Assembly (NCBI GenBank): GCA_023405135.1
Contig: JAEXYZ010000007.1
Span: 1-53,967 of the forward strand
Direction: 5' to 3'
Length of the DNA: 53,967 nt
Source: Bacillota bacterium
Lineage (GTDB): Bacteria; Bacillota; Bacilli; Bacillales_A; Planococcaceae
Of the stretch, positions 16,670 through 25,390 are shown piece by piece. The notes beneath the pieces were generated by a model, which searched no databases, had not been told where the DNA came from, and was given only the letters and a program-made list of their open reading frames with translations. Within the stretch, counting starts at the first letter, position 1; each line of letters begins with the position of its first letter. A program made the position numbers and the translations under genes.

Positions 16670-17455
16670 ATGGAAGAGCAATATAAGTTAGAAATAGTAA
16701 ATAATACAAAAATCTTTAAAAAGAACGGAAAAGAATTCGTCGCTTTACAAGATGTCACAATGCAAATTCCTGAAGGACGCTTTGTTAGCATTATTGGTCC
16801 AAGTGGTTGCGGGAAATCTACACTATTCAACATTATTGCAGGTTTAATCAAACCAACAATGGGCCAAGTACTGCTAGATGAAAAAAATATAATCGGAGAG
16901 AACGGGCATGTTGGATACATGTTACAAAAAGATTTATTACTACCTTGGCGCACCATCCTGGATAACGTCATATTAGGGCTAGAAGTAAAAGGAGTAAAAA
17001 AATCAGAAAGTGAAGCAAAAGCCATTCCATTAATGCACAAATACGGTCTTAAAGGATTTGAAAAACACTATCCTAGAGAGTTATCTGGCGGTATGAAACA
17101 ACGTGCAGCTCTTCTTAGAACAGTCTTATATGACTCAGATATTATTTTGCTAGATGAACCCTTTGGTGCACTTGATGCTCAAACTCGCTTAACAATGCAA
17201 AATTGGTTACTCCAAATTTGGACGGATTTAAAGAAAACCGTATTGTTTGTAACACACGATATCGACGAAGCGATTTATCTTTCAGATAATATTTATGTTC
17301 TATCCCCTAGACCAGGCCGTTTAAAAACAAAGGTAACAGTAAATTTACCTAGACCTCGTACCGAAGAAACGATGGCCTCAAAAGAATTCGTTGAGTTAAA
17401 ACAACTTTTATTAAATTTATTAAAAGACGAAGAAAGTGCCTCAAAGATTGTTTAA
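16670..17455 (+). CDS. ABC importer ATPase, nitrate/sulfonate/taurine (SsuB/TauB/NrtD) type
   Basis: A 261-residue cytoplasmic ATPase with Walker A GPSGCGKST, the Q-loop region MLQKDLLLPWRT characteristic of the SsuB/TauB group, signature LSGGMKQRAALLRT, Walker B IILLDEPFGALD and the switch His in FVTHDIDEA. I start at 16670 because AAAGGGGAG lies 7 bp before this ATG. An ATG 17 codons earlier has no ribosome site. It powers the permease and receptor encoded next. Confidence 0.93.
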   Translation: MEEQYKLEIVNNTKIFKKNGKEFVALQDVTMQIPEGRFVSIIGPSGCGKSTLFNIIAGLIKPTMGQVLLDEKNIIGENGHVGYMLQKDLLLPWRTILDNVILGLEVKGVKKSESEAKAIPLMHKYGLKGFEKHYPRELSGGMKQRAALLRTVLYDSDIILLDEPFGALDAQTRLTMQNWLLQIWTDLKKTVLFVTHDIDEAIYLSDNIYVLSPRPGRLKTKVTVNLPRPRTEETMASKEFVELKQLLLNLLKDEESASKIV

Positions 17456-17520
17456 CAAATGTTTATGTAAACTATTTCCCTAGTGATTTATATTTAAAGT
17501 TTTTAAAAGGAGGTCTTTTT

Positions 17521-18369
17521 ATGAAAAATTCTGTTGAGCTTGTAACTGAAAAATCTTTGTATCCAAAGTCAGTTTCTACTTCAACTGTTGTTATTGAAGA
17601 TGAAGAAGAAATTAAAAAGAGAATGAAACAAACAACGTTAATCGGACAAGTAATCGTTGGGGTAGGAATTGTTCTACTTTGGGAAATACTCACTCGCATT
17701 GGAATTTTAGATACTTATTACTGGAGTAGTCCCCTAACTATCGTCCAAACTGGTTGGACTGCATTAACGGAAGGCACCCTTTTGTTTGATATCGTTTATA
17801 CATCTGGCTCTACGATAATCGGTTTTATTCTTGGAACGATTATTGGTGCATGTATTGGTCTTTCATTTTGGTGGTCCCCTCTTTACTCTCGCATCTCAGA
17901 ACCATATTTAGTTGCATTTAACTCGATTCCTAAACTAGCTCTTGCCCCCGTTCTTGTTATCTTACTTGGTATTGGGTTTGGTTCAAAAGTTATGCTCGCA
18001 TTTTTAATGGTTGTCATCGTTACTGCACTCGCTGCTTTTAGTGGGGTTAAAGCCATTGATCATGATTTAGAAAACCTTCTATTCTCTTTAGGAGCTAAAA
18101 AACGTCAAGTGTTTTCTAAAGTAGTTATTCCCTCTTCCATGCCTTGGATTATTAGTAGCTTAAAAATCAATATCGCCCTTGCCCTTGCTGGTTCAATTGT
18201 TGGAGAATTCATTGCCTCTAGACATGGAGTCGGACGCATGATTTTATATGCTGGTCAAATTATGGATACGAATCTCGTATGGGTCGGTGTTATTGCACTA
18301 TCCATCCTATCAACACTTATGTACGTAGCAACTGTTTACTTAGAAAAACTATTAACTAAAGGTAATTAA
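17521..18369 (+). CDS. ABC importer permease, SsuC/TauC type
   Basis: A 282-residue inner-membrane permease with about six helices after a polar N-terminal tail of about 35 residues. It has the coupling-helix region LENLLFSLGAKKRQVFSKVVIPSSMPWIISSLK (EAA loop) and VGEFIASRHGVGRMILYAG, typical of nitrate/sulfonate/taurine permeases. AAAGGAGG is well placed before the ATG. It lies 65 bp after the ATPase and 24 bp before the receptor, in one operon. Confidence 0.93.
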   Translation: MKNSVELVTEKSLYPKSVSTSTVVIEDEEEIKKRMKQTTLIGQVIVGVGIVLLWEILTRIGILDTYYWSSPLTIVQTGWTALTEGTLLFDIVYTSGSTIIGFILGTIIGACIGLSFWWSPLYSRISEPYLVAFNSIPKLALAPVLVILLGIGFGSKVMLAFLMVVIVTALAAFSGVKAIDHDLENLLFSLGAKKRQVFSKVVIPSSMPWIISSLKINIALALAGSIVGEFIASRHGVGRMILYAGQIMDTNLVWVGVIALSILSTLMYVATVYLEKLLTKGN

Positions 18370-18393
18370 TCTCAATTAAAAGGGGGAAATCCT

Positions 18394-19398
18394 ATGAAAA
18401 AGCTAAAAAAATCATTAATCGTCTCTCTATCTCTTTCTCTACTTCTCGTTTTAACAGCTTGTTCCTCTTCTGAATCAGGAGGTACTAAGGAAATTGTTAT
18501 CGCTGAACCTGTACATTCAATCGGCTACCTACCCTTATATGTTGCAAAGCATGAAGGATATTTAGAAGAAGCTGGATTAGATGTTGAAATTATAACGGCG
18601 ACTGGTGGTGGCCATGTGACATCTGTTGTAAGCGGAGAAGCTTGGGGAAATATTGGTGGTCCTGAATCCAATCAAATGGCAAATGACGGTAGCTCTGATC
18701 CAATTGTTTCTGTTGTCAATGTCGTTAATAGGGCAAATGTTTATTTATTGGCAGCAACTGAACTAAATTATCAACCGACTACAGACCCTGCAACTTTAAA
18801 ATCATATTTTGAAGGAAAAACAATTGCTGCAGGCCGTTATGGTGGAAGTTTAAACTTGTTAACTCGTTGGCTTTTAATGGATGTAGGATTAGACCCTGCA
18901 ACAGATGTGAAACTTGAAGAGCCAGCTGACCCAGCAGCAGTCGTATCATTAGTTCAAAATGGAGCTGCTCATATTGCTAACGGTGCAGAGCCACAAATTA
19001 AAAGTGGTCTTGATTTAGGAATATGGAATGAACCTTTCTATAAATTTACCGATTTAGGAGACTACCCATATTCAGTAATTAATGTTAAGAAGTCAACAAT
19101 CGACGAAGATCCAGAAACAGTACAAGCATTTGTAGACGCTATAGTTAAAGGTTTGGAAACTGTTGCAAACGATCCTGAGAAAGCAATGGAAGTATTAAAA
19201 GCTGAATTCCCTACTACAGAAGAAGCAAGTTTACAAGCTGCCCTTGACCGCGCTTATGAAGATAATTTATGGAGTAAGGAAGGTTTTATTAGTGAAGAAT
19301 CTGTTGATAAAGTATTCGATGTTGTAGAAAAGACTGGCATATACACAGATGGCTATGTATATGACGAGTTAATCGATATGCAATTTGTAAATAAATAA
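18394..19398 (+). CDS. Substrate-binding lipoprotein of the SsuA/NMT1 type
   Basis: A 334-residue extracellular receptor with lipobox LTAC (Cys23). The mature part is an NMT1/SsuA-like periplasmic-binding fold: IVIAEPVHSIGYLPLYVAKHEGYLEEAGLDVEI is the usual first strand-helix, and GRYGGSLNLLTRWLL and NGAAHIANGAEPQ are ligand-cleft segments. Ligands in this family include sulfonates, nitrate, pyrimidines and ureides. The adjacent amidohydrolase argues for an amide or ureide. AAAGGGGG precedes the start. Confidence 0.92.
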   Translation: MKKLKKSLIVSLSLSLLLVLTACSSSESGGTKEIVIAEPVHSIGYLPLYVAKHEGYLEEAGLDVEIITATGGGHVTSVVSGEAWGNIGGPESNQMANDGSSDPIVSVVNVVNRANVYLLAATELNYQPTTDPATLKSYFEGKTIAAGRYGGSLNLLTRWLLMDVGLDPATDVKLEEPADPAAVVSLVQNGAAHIANGAEPQIKSGLDLGIWNEPFYKFTDLGDYPYSVINVKKSTIDEDPETVQAFVDAIVKGLETVANDPEKAMEVLKAEFPTTEEASLQAALDRAYEDNLWSKEGFISEESVDKVFDVVEKTGIYTDGYVYDELIDMQFVNK

Positions 19399-19420
19399 CA
19401 AACCTAAAGGAGGTAGTTTT

Positions 19421-20059
19421 ATGAATGAATTAAATTCCCTATCGTTACAAAAAACAGCTTTAATTGTAGTAGATGTTCAAAATGATTTTTGCGACCAAAA
19501 TGGTGCATTAGGTATGCAAGGTGCTGATACTTCAATGGTAAAAGAGATGATACCAAATTTACAAAATTTAATCGCTGCAGCTCGTGAAGTAAATCTCCCT
19601 ATCATTTTTATTCAAACAATTCACGAGGATGCAACTGATTCCGAAGCATGGGTTACACGAGGAAATAAAAGAAATGTAGAACATAACCACGTTTGCCGTA
19701 AAAATACTTGGGGATCAGATTTTCATGAAGTGAAACCTCTTGAGCATGAGACTATCGTTATCAAACATCGATATAGTGCGTTTTATAATACACGACTTGA
19801 CTCTGTTTTAAGAACTTTTGAAATCAATAATTTACTTATTACAGGAGTAGCAACGAATGTATGTGTGGATAGTACGGCAAGAGATGGTTTTATGAGAGAT
19901 TATCATATAACAATGCTTTCTGATTGTTGTGCTACTTATTCTGAACAAGCCCACTTAGCAACATTACAAAACATTGAAGCACATTTTGGAAGAGTGGCTA
20001 CTTCATCTGAAATCATTGAAGAAATAAAAAGCAACAAAACTTCATTTATTAGAATTTAG
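19421..20059 (+). CDS. Isochorismatase-fold cysteine amidohydrolase (RutB/biuret-hydrolase-like)
   Basis: A 212-residue cysteine hydrolase. The Asp-Lys-Cys triad is Asp18 (IVVDVQNDFC), Lys115 (IVIKHRYSAFYNT) and Cys148 (TGVATNVCVDSTARDGFMRDY), with the usual cis-peptide Val-Ala-Thr segment before the nucleophile. The block around Cys148 resembles ureidoacrylate hydrolase RutB and biuret hydrolase more than true isochorismatase. It lies 22 bp after the receptor gene, behind AAAGGAGG, as the last gene of the importer operon. A likely role is to hydrolyse the imported amide/ureide in the cytoplasm and yield nitrogen. The exact substrate is not known. Confidence 0.88.
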   Translation: MNELNSLSLQKTALIVVDVQNDFCDQNGALGMQGADTSMVKEMIPNLQNLIAAAREVNLPIIFIQTIHEDATDSEAWVTRGNKRNVEHNHVCRKNTWGSDFHEVKPLEHETIVIKHRYSAFYNTRLDSVLRTFEINNLLITGVATNVCVDSTARDGFMRDYHITMLSDCCATYSEQAHLATLQNIEAHFGRVATSSEIIEEIKSNKTSFIRI

Positions 20060-20065
20060 ATAAAT

Positions 20066-20095
20066 AAGGTTGTCCAATGCTTATTGGACAACCTT
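20066..20095 (+). terminator. Strong hairpin after the hydrolase operon
   Basis: AAGGTTGTCCAAT pairs perfectly over 13 bp with ATTGGACAACCTT around a GCTT loop. The T-run is displaced (CACTATAACTTTTTT), so termination may be incomplete and some transcription could reach the MFS gene. Confidence 0.75.
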
Positions 20096-20156
20096 CACTA
20101 TAACTTTTTTGGCTATGAACTACATAGCGACTTGTCGGCGTTAAGGAGGCGAAGCA

Positions 20157-21605
20157 ATGAAAAACAGTTCTAATCCAACAATGTATGAAACGTTGATTTC
20201 AAATCGGATAACGTCTGAAATTTCAACGATAGCTATTTTATTCGCCGTTATCCCAGGATCATTTTTATCTCACTTTTCTGCAGGTTTAGTGAACATAGCA
20301 CTAGCTGATATTTCAAATGACTTTCAAATTTCGCTCAGCTTATCTCAATGGATTGTAACCTCTTATTTATTGAGTGTAATGATTTTCTTACCAATAATGG
20401 GGAAGCTTTCAGATCAGTTTGGAAGGAAAACAATTCATAACTCGGGTTATATTTTATTTGGGCTTGGTGTGCTGTTTTCATTTTTGTCCCATTCAATCAT
20501 CTATTTATTACTATCAAGAATCGTACAAGGAATTGGAGCTGCCATGCTTCAGTCGGTAAATATGGTGATTATTACGGAAAATGTCCCTACCGAAAAAAGA
20601 GTTAAAGCATTAGGGTTAATTGGAACTTCAGTAGGAATTGGTGGTTTACTCGGAGCACCAGTTGGCGGAATTTTAATTAATTGGTTTTCGTGGAACACAC
20701 TATTTTTAATTCAATTACCTTTTATACTTTGTGCATTGATTGTTGCTATTCACTTTATTCCAAGTGATCGAAATACTAAAAAGGCCCGATTTGACATTAT
20801 TGGCGCTTCTCTATTTGCCTTTTCAGTTACATTAATTGTCTTTGTATTAAGCCAAATTAGTGATGGTGTCTTTCATTTAAAACAATTAGTAATTATTAGC
20901 ATCGGTGCGCTTGCTCTCTTAATTTTTATTCGATGGATAAAGCGCTTCCATTCACCATTTATAGAACCTACTATTTTTAAGCATCCACTTGTTAAAACTG
21001 GATCATGCATTATTATCGGAAGTTATGCTGCCTGCTTTGCGACAATCGTTGTCCTCCCCTTTTATTTAAGAGGCGTATTGCAATATTCAACGACTACTTC
21101 GGGTTTATTGTTAATGATATATCCGCTATTTCTTTCATTCTTCGGTCCAATTAGCGGGACAATTTCTCAAAAAATCGGTTCTTATAAAGTTGTTCAGCTT
21201 GCACTTACATTAATGATTACAATTTTTATCTTTTTCTCCTTGCTAAATATGGAATCCCCAATGTGGGTTATAATTGTTATCCTTGCTGTACTAGGAATTT
21301 CAATGGGACTTCTAACTTCTCCAAATTACGATTTAATAATGGAAAATATCCCACAATCTTTTTTAGGAAGTATCGGCGGGACAATTGCTCTATTACGTAA
21401 TTTAGGAATGGTGATTGGTACAGCACTCGGCATTTCTATCGTTAATTTTTCAGCAGTAGTACCTGTAACAAAATGGATTACTCTTGATAACACTGAAGAA
21501 CAGTTAAGCATTTTAAATGGATTTACAAATGTTTTTATTTTATTCATCTGTGTGCTTTCTGTTTTATTCATAAGATTAAATCTCGTTAAAAAATCTAATT
21601 CATAA
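20157..21605 (+). CDS. MFS exporter, DHA2 (14-helix) family
   Basis: A 482-residue major-facilitator protein of the EmrB/QacA branch. The proton-coupled drug-efflux motifs are visible: IALADISNDFQISLSLSQWIVTSYLL in helices 1-2, GKLSDQFGRK (motif A), SRIVQGIGAAML (motif B) and GLLGAPVGGILINWFSW (antiporter motif C). About 14 helices fit the length. AAGGAGG lies 7 bp before the ATG. It follows the hydrolase operon by 97 bp on the same strand but behind a strong hairpin. The substrate is unknown. Confidence 0.92.
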   Translation: MKNSSNPTMYETLISNRITSEISTIAILFAVIPGSFLSHFSAGLVNIALADISNDFQISLSLSQWIVTSYLLSVMIFLPIMGKLSDQFGRKTIHNSGYILFGLGVLFSFLSHSIIYLLLSRIVQGIGAAMLQSVNMVIITENVPTEKRVKALGLIGTSVGIGGLLGAPVGGILINWFSWNTLFLIQLPFILCALIVAIHFIPSDRNTKKARFDIIGASLFAFSVTLIVFVLSQISDGVFHLKQLVIISIGALALLIFIRWIKRFHSPFIEPTIFKHPLVKTGSCIIIGSYAACFATIVVLPFYLRGVLQYSTTTSGLLLMIYPLFLSFFGPISGTISQKIGSYKVVQLALTLMITIFIFFSLLNMESPMWVIIVILAVLGISMGLLTSPNYDLIMENIPQSFLGSIGGTIALLRNLGMVIGTALGISIVNFSAVVPVTKWITLDNTEEQLSILNGFTNVFILFICVLSVLFIRLNLVKKSNS

Positions 21606-21606
21606 T

Positions 21607-21656
21607 AAAAATGCCCCGTAAATGTTAGATGTTTCTAACTTTTACAGGGCATTTTC
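21607..21656. terminator. Bidirectional terminator between the MFS and flavin-reductase genes
   Basis: AAAATGCCC...GTTAGA and TCTAAC...GGGCATTTT pair over a long stem between two convergent genes, with A- and T-rich flanks on both sides. Confidence 0.85.
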
Positions 21657-21681
21657 ATTTCCCTCGAAAGATTTTGTATTA

Positions 21682-22233
21682 TTACTTATCTACCTGTTCT
21701 TTCGATATGGAGTCACTTAACTTGCAATATTGCACGAATACACTTGCCATTTCACGTAATCGTTGAAGAATCGCATCATCAATAATGTTATTATTTTCAT
21801 CAAAATGAGAAGCATGTGTATATACGTAATTTGGTGTTACTAAGCAACGGAAATAATCTAAAATTGGTCTTAACTGATTTTCTACAACTAAGTGGTGTTG
21901 GTATGTACCACCATTTGCTACCATGGAAACTGGTTTATATCGCATCGCTTTTGGATCGATCATATCAAATGCATTTTTTAATACACCCGGAATGGACGCT
22001 TGGTAAATAGGCGTTGATATTATATAACCATCCGCCTCCTCAAATTTTTGAATCATTTTTTTCATATCATCATTAAGCGGACTTCCATCTAAAATTTGAT
22101 GCTTTAAATGAGCAAAATATAAAATTTCAAGCTCTAAATCTTTATTTATTTCTCGGATATATTGTTCCACTTGTCGTAAAATAGCACCTGTTTTGTCCCC
22201 GAAAACAGTTCCGTCTACGAGTAATATTTTCAT
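21682..22233 (-). CDS. NADPH-dependent FMN reductase family flavoprotein (SsuE-like)
   Basis: A 183-residue flavodoxin-fold enzyme. MKILLVDGTVFGDKTGAILRQ binds the FMN phosphate, and TPIYQASIPGVLKNAFDMID is the signature of the NADPH:FMN reductase/SsuE group. It would pass electrons from NAD(P)H to FMN for monooxygenases or other acceptors in the cytoplasm. GTGGAGG precedes the ATG. It is convergent with the MFS gene and not in the importer operon. A link to sulfonate use is possible because SsuE partners SsuABC in other bacteria, but no SsuD monooxygenase is present here. Confidence 0.85.
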   Translation of the reverse strand: MKILLVDGTVFGDKTGAILRQVEQYIREINKDLELEILYFAHLKHQILDGSPLNDDMKKMIQKFEEADGYIISTPIYQASIPGVLKNAFDMIDPKAMRYKPVSMVANGGTYQHHLVVENQLRPILDYFRCLVTPNYVYTHASHFDENNNIIDDAILQRLREMASVFVQYCKLSDSISKEQVDK

Positions 22234-22323
22234 GTTGTGTATCCTCCACTTTTCTATTTCCCTTCGTTATTGTATCAGATGCGACATTTGTCGAATAGGG
22301 AACGATTATTGATTCTGTAAATT

Positions 22324-24165
22324 TCAGTCTTTTGTCGGATTTTCAACATTGCTTGCTTTTTCAAATGCCTTTTCCATTTTACGAGTGTGTGAAGTTAAAC
22401 TAACAATTGTTGTACCTGGTTCAAATGAACGCTTTCTTGCATTTGATAAAAAAATTAAATTATTATCTTTATCAACTGCAAATAACGGAACCGTTTTATG
22501 ACTGTTATCCTTAAGAAAATTTTCTAAAGTATATTGTTCTGTTAAATGGGTTTTTCGAATTGTATAACCTTCTTCAATATATCGATTTAATGTATGAATA
22601 TCATATTCTTGATCGAACAACGTCTTTCCACCCATTGACTTGCTATAATCATTTGGGTCTCCTGAATGGATTGGCGTTTGAAAAATATTTTCCCTTCCAA
22701 GCTCCGGTACGAAACGGTGACAAATAAGTGAATTGTATGCATCCTCTTCTGTTGCTGCTATTAAAATTTCATAAGGTGTTAAATCTACATGATATTCTGT
22801 ATATTCACTTAAAATATCAGCAACCTCTGTTTTAATTCCAAGTTGACGAGCATGTGAAAGTGCTCCCCAAGATCGGTCTAGTATTAAAACAGGCTTATTA
22901 TACGATTGAATAGCCTCGGCAAATATTGCACTAAATGCCCCACCCCCTACTATCATTACCCCAATCTCATCAGTAGCTTGCAAACCTAGCTTTTTCGCAA
23001 ACCAACTTATTGAAAAGCCATGAGCTATGACAGTAGCAAATATAAGAGCAAGTGTTAATGCTGTAATTATGTCCGCATCTTGAAACCCTGCTTTCGATAA
23101 CACACTTGCAAAAAAACCTGAAACAGTAAGCGCTATAATTCCTCTAGGTGCAATCCAGCCAATTAACATTCGTTCTTGCTTTGTTAAATCAACACCAATT
23201 GTAGATAACCAAATAGATATAGGTCTTACGATAAATAACATCGCTAAAACGAAGAGTAGCATCTGCAAGTTTAAAAGATCCATCAATGTACTTATTGAAA
23301 TAGAAGCAGTAAGCATAATGAAGATGCTCGAAATCATCAGCACGGAAATATTTTCTTTAAAGTGAAGTAAATCTTTAAAGGACGTTAAACGCATATTGGC
23401 CATAACAAGCCCCATCATCGTAACAGATAGAAGCCCTGTTTCATGCATAACTCCATCTGATAAAACAAATACCAACAATACACTGACGAGTACAACAGGT
23501 GATTTTAAAAATTCAGGTATAAATCCTTGTTCTAATAATCGTCCTAACAAAAATCCTGCTACTGCCCCAATCACAGCGGTAAGTACAATGGCACCTATGA
23601 ATATTAGCAGAGATTTTTCTGTAATCATACCATTTGTCCATAAAACAACTTCTAACGCAAATAAAGCGAGAAGTACACCAAAAGGGTCAACTACAATTCC
23701 TTCCCATTTTAAAATGGTTGCAGGACGTTCCTTTAACCGTGCTTGTCTTAATAAAGGCATAATCACCGTTGGGCCGGTTACAATGAACAAACCTCCAACA
23801 ATAAAGGCAACATCTAAAGTTAGCCCAGCTAAAAAATACGCTGCAAAGGCTCCTGCTATCCAAGCAATAATAGAACCGACTGTTGATATGCGAAAAATTG
23901 AACGACGAAATTCATTTATTTCTCGTATATCTAAATTCAAGCTTCCTTCAAATAAAATAACGGCAACAGCAAGTGAGATAACTGGATTAAATAATTCGCC
24001 GAAGCTCTCTTGTGGATTAAATAAGTGTAGAAATGGACCAACAACTAAACCGACTAGAGACATAATGACAATAGCTGGAAGTCTAAATCGCCATGCAATC
24101 CATTGTGATAAAATTCCAAGTACCACAATAGATACCATTTGAAAAAGTATAGAATCAAGCATCAT
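22324..24165 (-). CDS. CPA1 Na+(K+)/H+ antiporter with C-terminal RCK domain
   Basis: About 613 residues. The first 400 form a 12-13-helix CPA1 exchanger (FRLPAIVIMSLVGLVVGP, AVAVILFEGSLNL, FIVTGPTVIMPLLRQ, KWEGIVVDPFGVLLAL with the ion-binding Asp, WIAPRGIIAL). After a short basic linker comes a TrkA-N/RCK nucleotide-binding domain (IGVMIVGGGAFSAIFAEAI, then VADILSEY) and a TrkA-C-like end. It exchanges monovalent cations for protons at the membrane, gated by a nucleotide or ion on the RCK part. I start at 24165 (or the next codon, 24162), since AAGGAG lies 5-8 bp upstream. The frame is open 16 codons further but without a ribosome site. Confidence 0.92.
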   Translation of the reverse strand: MMLDSILFQMVSIVVLGILSQWIAWRFRLPAIVIMSLVGLVVGPFLHLFNPQESFGELFNPVISLAVAVILFEGSLNLDIREINEFRRSIFRISTVGSIIAWIAGAFAAYFLAGLTLDVAFIVGGLFIVTGPTVIMPLLRQARLKERPATILKWEGIVVDPFGVLLALFALEVVLWTNGMITEKSLLIFIGAIVLTAVIGAVAGFLLGRLLEQGFIPEFLKSPVVLVSVLLVFVLSDGVMHETGLLSVTMMGLVMANMRLTSFKDLLHFKENISVLMISSIFIMLTASISISTLMDLLNLQMLLFVLAMLFIVRPISIWLSTIGVDLTKQERMLIGWIAPRGIIALTVSGFFASVLSKAGFQDADIITALTLALIFATVIAHGFSISWFAKKLGLQATDEIGVMIVGGGAFSAIFAEAIQSYNKPVLILDRSWGALSHARQLGIKTEVADILSEYTEYHVDLTPYEILIAATEEDAYNSLICHRFVPELGRENIFQTPIHSGDPNDYSKSMGGKTLFDQEYDIHTLNRYIEEGYTIRKTHLTEQYTLENFLKDNSHKTVPLFAVDKDNNLIFLSNARKRSFEPGTTIVSLTSHTRKMEKAFEKASNVENPTKD

Positions 24166-24272
24166 TACATCTCCTTTTTTAAAATACGTATGCCTTGTCT
24201 GTGAGAAAGTCACACCTTTCTCCTGAGGTTATTTATCGCAAATACCTATGACATATAGTCTTTTTAACATTA

Positions 24273-24294
24273 GAGGGTCAGAGGTCAGAGGGTC
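24273..24294. repeat. Short imperfect tandem repeat
   Basis: GAGGGTCAGAGGTCAGAGGGTC contains three near-copies of GAGGGTCA within 22 bp, in the gap between the antiporter and the NAD(P)-binding gene. No role is evident. Confidence 0.5.
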
Positions 24295-24375
24295 TCCAAG
24301 CGCGTAACTTTATCATCTTTCGACCAAAGGCAACCATCAATTTCGTGAGTTGGTCGGCTTACTTTGTTATTTATA

Positions 24376-24412
24376 AAATAAAATCCCCCACTACGTAGTA
24401 TTAGCGGAGGAC
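24376..24412 (-). terminator. Intrinsic terminator of the NAD(P)-binding protein gene
   Basis: On the minus strand TCCTCCGCTA pairs with TAGTGGGGGA, followed by TTTTATTTT, about 20 bp after the stop. Confidence 0.75.
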
Positions 24413-24430
24413 GTTCTTTCATTCCATTGA

Positions 24431-25231
24431 TTAGTCATCATTATCATTACTTATTTTAATTTTTCTTAATTTTTGCTGGTCAAATACAACATTCTCATCT
24501 AATGGAATAATTTTTTCATTTTTTAATTTATCCCAATTGAAAAGCTGGTTACTTGCTAGTTCTTCTTCCTTTATGGGCATTTGCATCGTTGCAAGCTCAA
24601 TCGCTTCATAAGTTGATACATTCGACTTTTTACTATGTAAAGCAATCACCTTCATCGCAAGAGCTACTTGAGTCGCTTCAATCGGACAATATTTTTTCAT
24701 TGGACCGACAAGAACTGGATTTAAACTTTTCAGTATCCACTCCCCCATTTTTTCACCGAAACGAAACTCATTTCTTTTACCAATTAAAAGTGATGGCCTT
24801 ACAATTGACAGTTGTGGTAAATCTAATGCCATCAACTCCTGTTCAAGCTTCCCTTTTACTCGGTTGTAGTAAAAGGCTGAATTTTCATTGGCACCCATTG
24901 ATGAAATAACGATGAAATGCATAATACCACTTTTTTTAGCAAGAGAAGCAATATGAAGGGGATAATGAACATCTACCTTTTCAAATTCTTCACGTGATCC
25001 CGCCTTTTTTATCGTTGTTCCTAAGCAACAAAATATTTCATGGGCAAATTCGATATCCTTTTCCTCAAGGTGATCAAATGAACGTATTTTAACAGTAAGC
25101 TTTGGATGTTCATAATCTAGTTTTCTTCGAGCAATCGCTACAACTGATACATACTCTTCACTATCACAAAGTAGTTTTATTAGCGTTGAACCAACCAGAC
25201 CCGTTGCCCCTACAACAATAGCAGAACGCAT
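24431..25231 (-). CDS. NAD(P)-binding atypical short-chain dehydrogenase (HTATIP2/YraR-like)
   Basis: The Rossmann start SAIVVGATGLVGSTLIKLL binds NAD(P). The next strand carries VAIARRK, which suits NADPH. YYNRVKGKLEQEL stands where the SDR Tyr-x3-Lys would be, and IVRPSLLIGKR follows, as in NAD(P)H-binding HTATIP2-like proteins. The substrate is unknown. Start choice is uncertain: I use ATG 25231 directly before the Rossmann strand. GTG two codons earlier (AAAGGA 12 nt upstream) or ATG at 25258 are alternatives. The gene is monocistronic and divergent from the next gene, 118 bp away. Confidence 0.8.
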   Translation of the reverse strand: MRSAIVVGATGLVGSTLIKLLCDSEEYVSVVAIARRKLDYEHPKLTVKIRSFDHLEEKDIEFAHEIFCCLGTTIKKAGSREEFEKVDVHYPLHIASLAKKSGIMHFIVISSMGANENSAFYYNRVKGKLEQELMALDLPQLSIVRPSLLIGKRNEFRFGEKMGEWILKSLNPVLVGPMKKYCPIEATQVALAMKVIALHSKKSNVSTYEAIELATMQMPIKEEELASNQLFNWDKLKNEKIIPLDENVVFDQQKLRKIKISNDNDD

Positions 25232-25390
25232 TTTCACTTTTATGTCACATCCTTTCATGTTTCTCTTAGTCATTGCATAAACTTGAAAATCTATATCTCT
25301 CTTTATGAAAGTACTATATTGTTAATTTTCACACATACTTTCTAAATTTTCACCATAATTTAATTAGTAGTTGGGAAAGGATGGGATTTT

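Noticed and set aside
23396..24142. A 248-codon plus-strand frame opposite the antiporter gene
   Set aside because: Low-complexity Thr/Pro/Asn-rich translation, antisense to conserved membrane helices, without a ribosome site.
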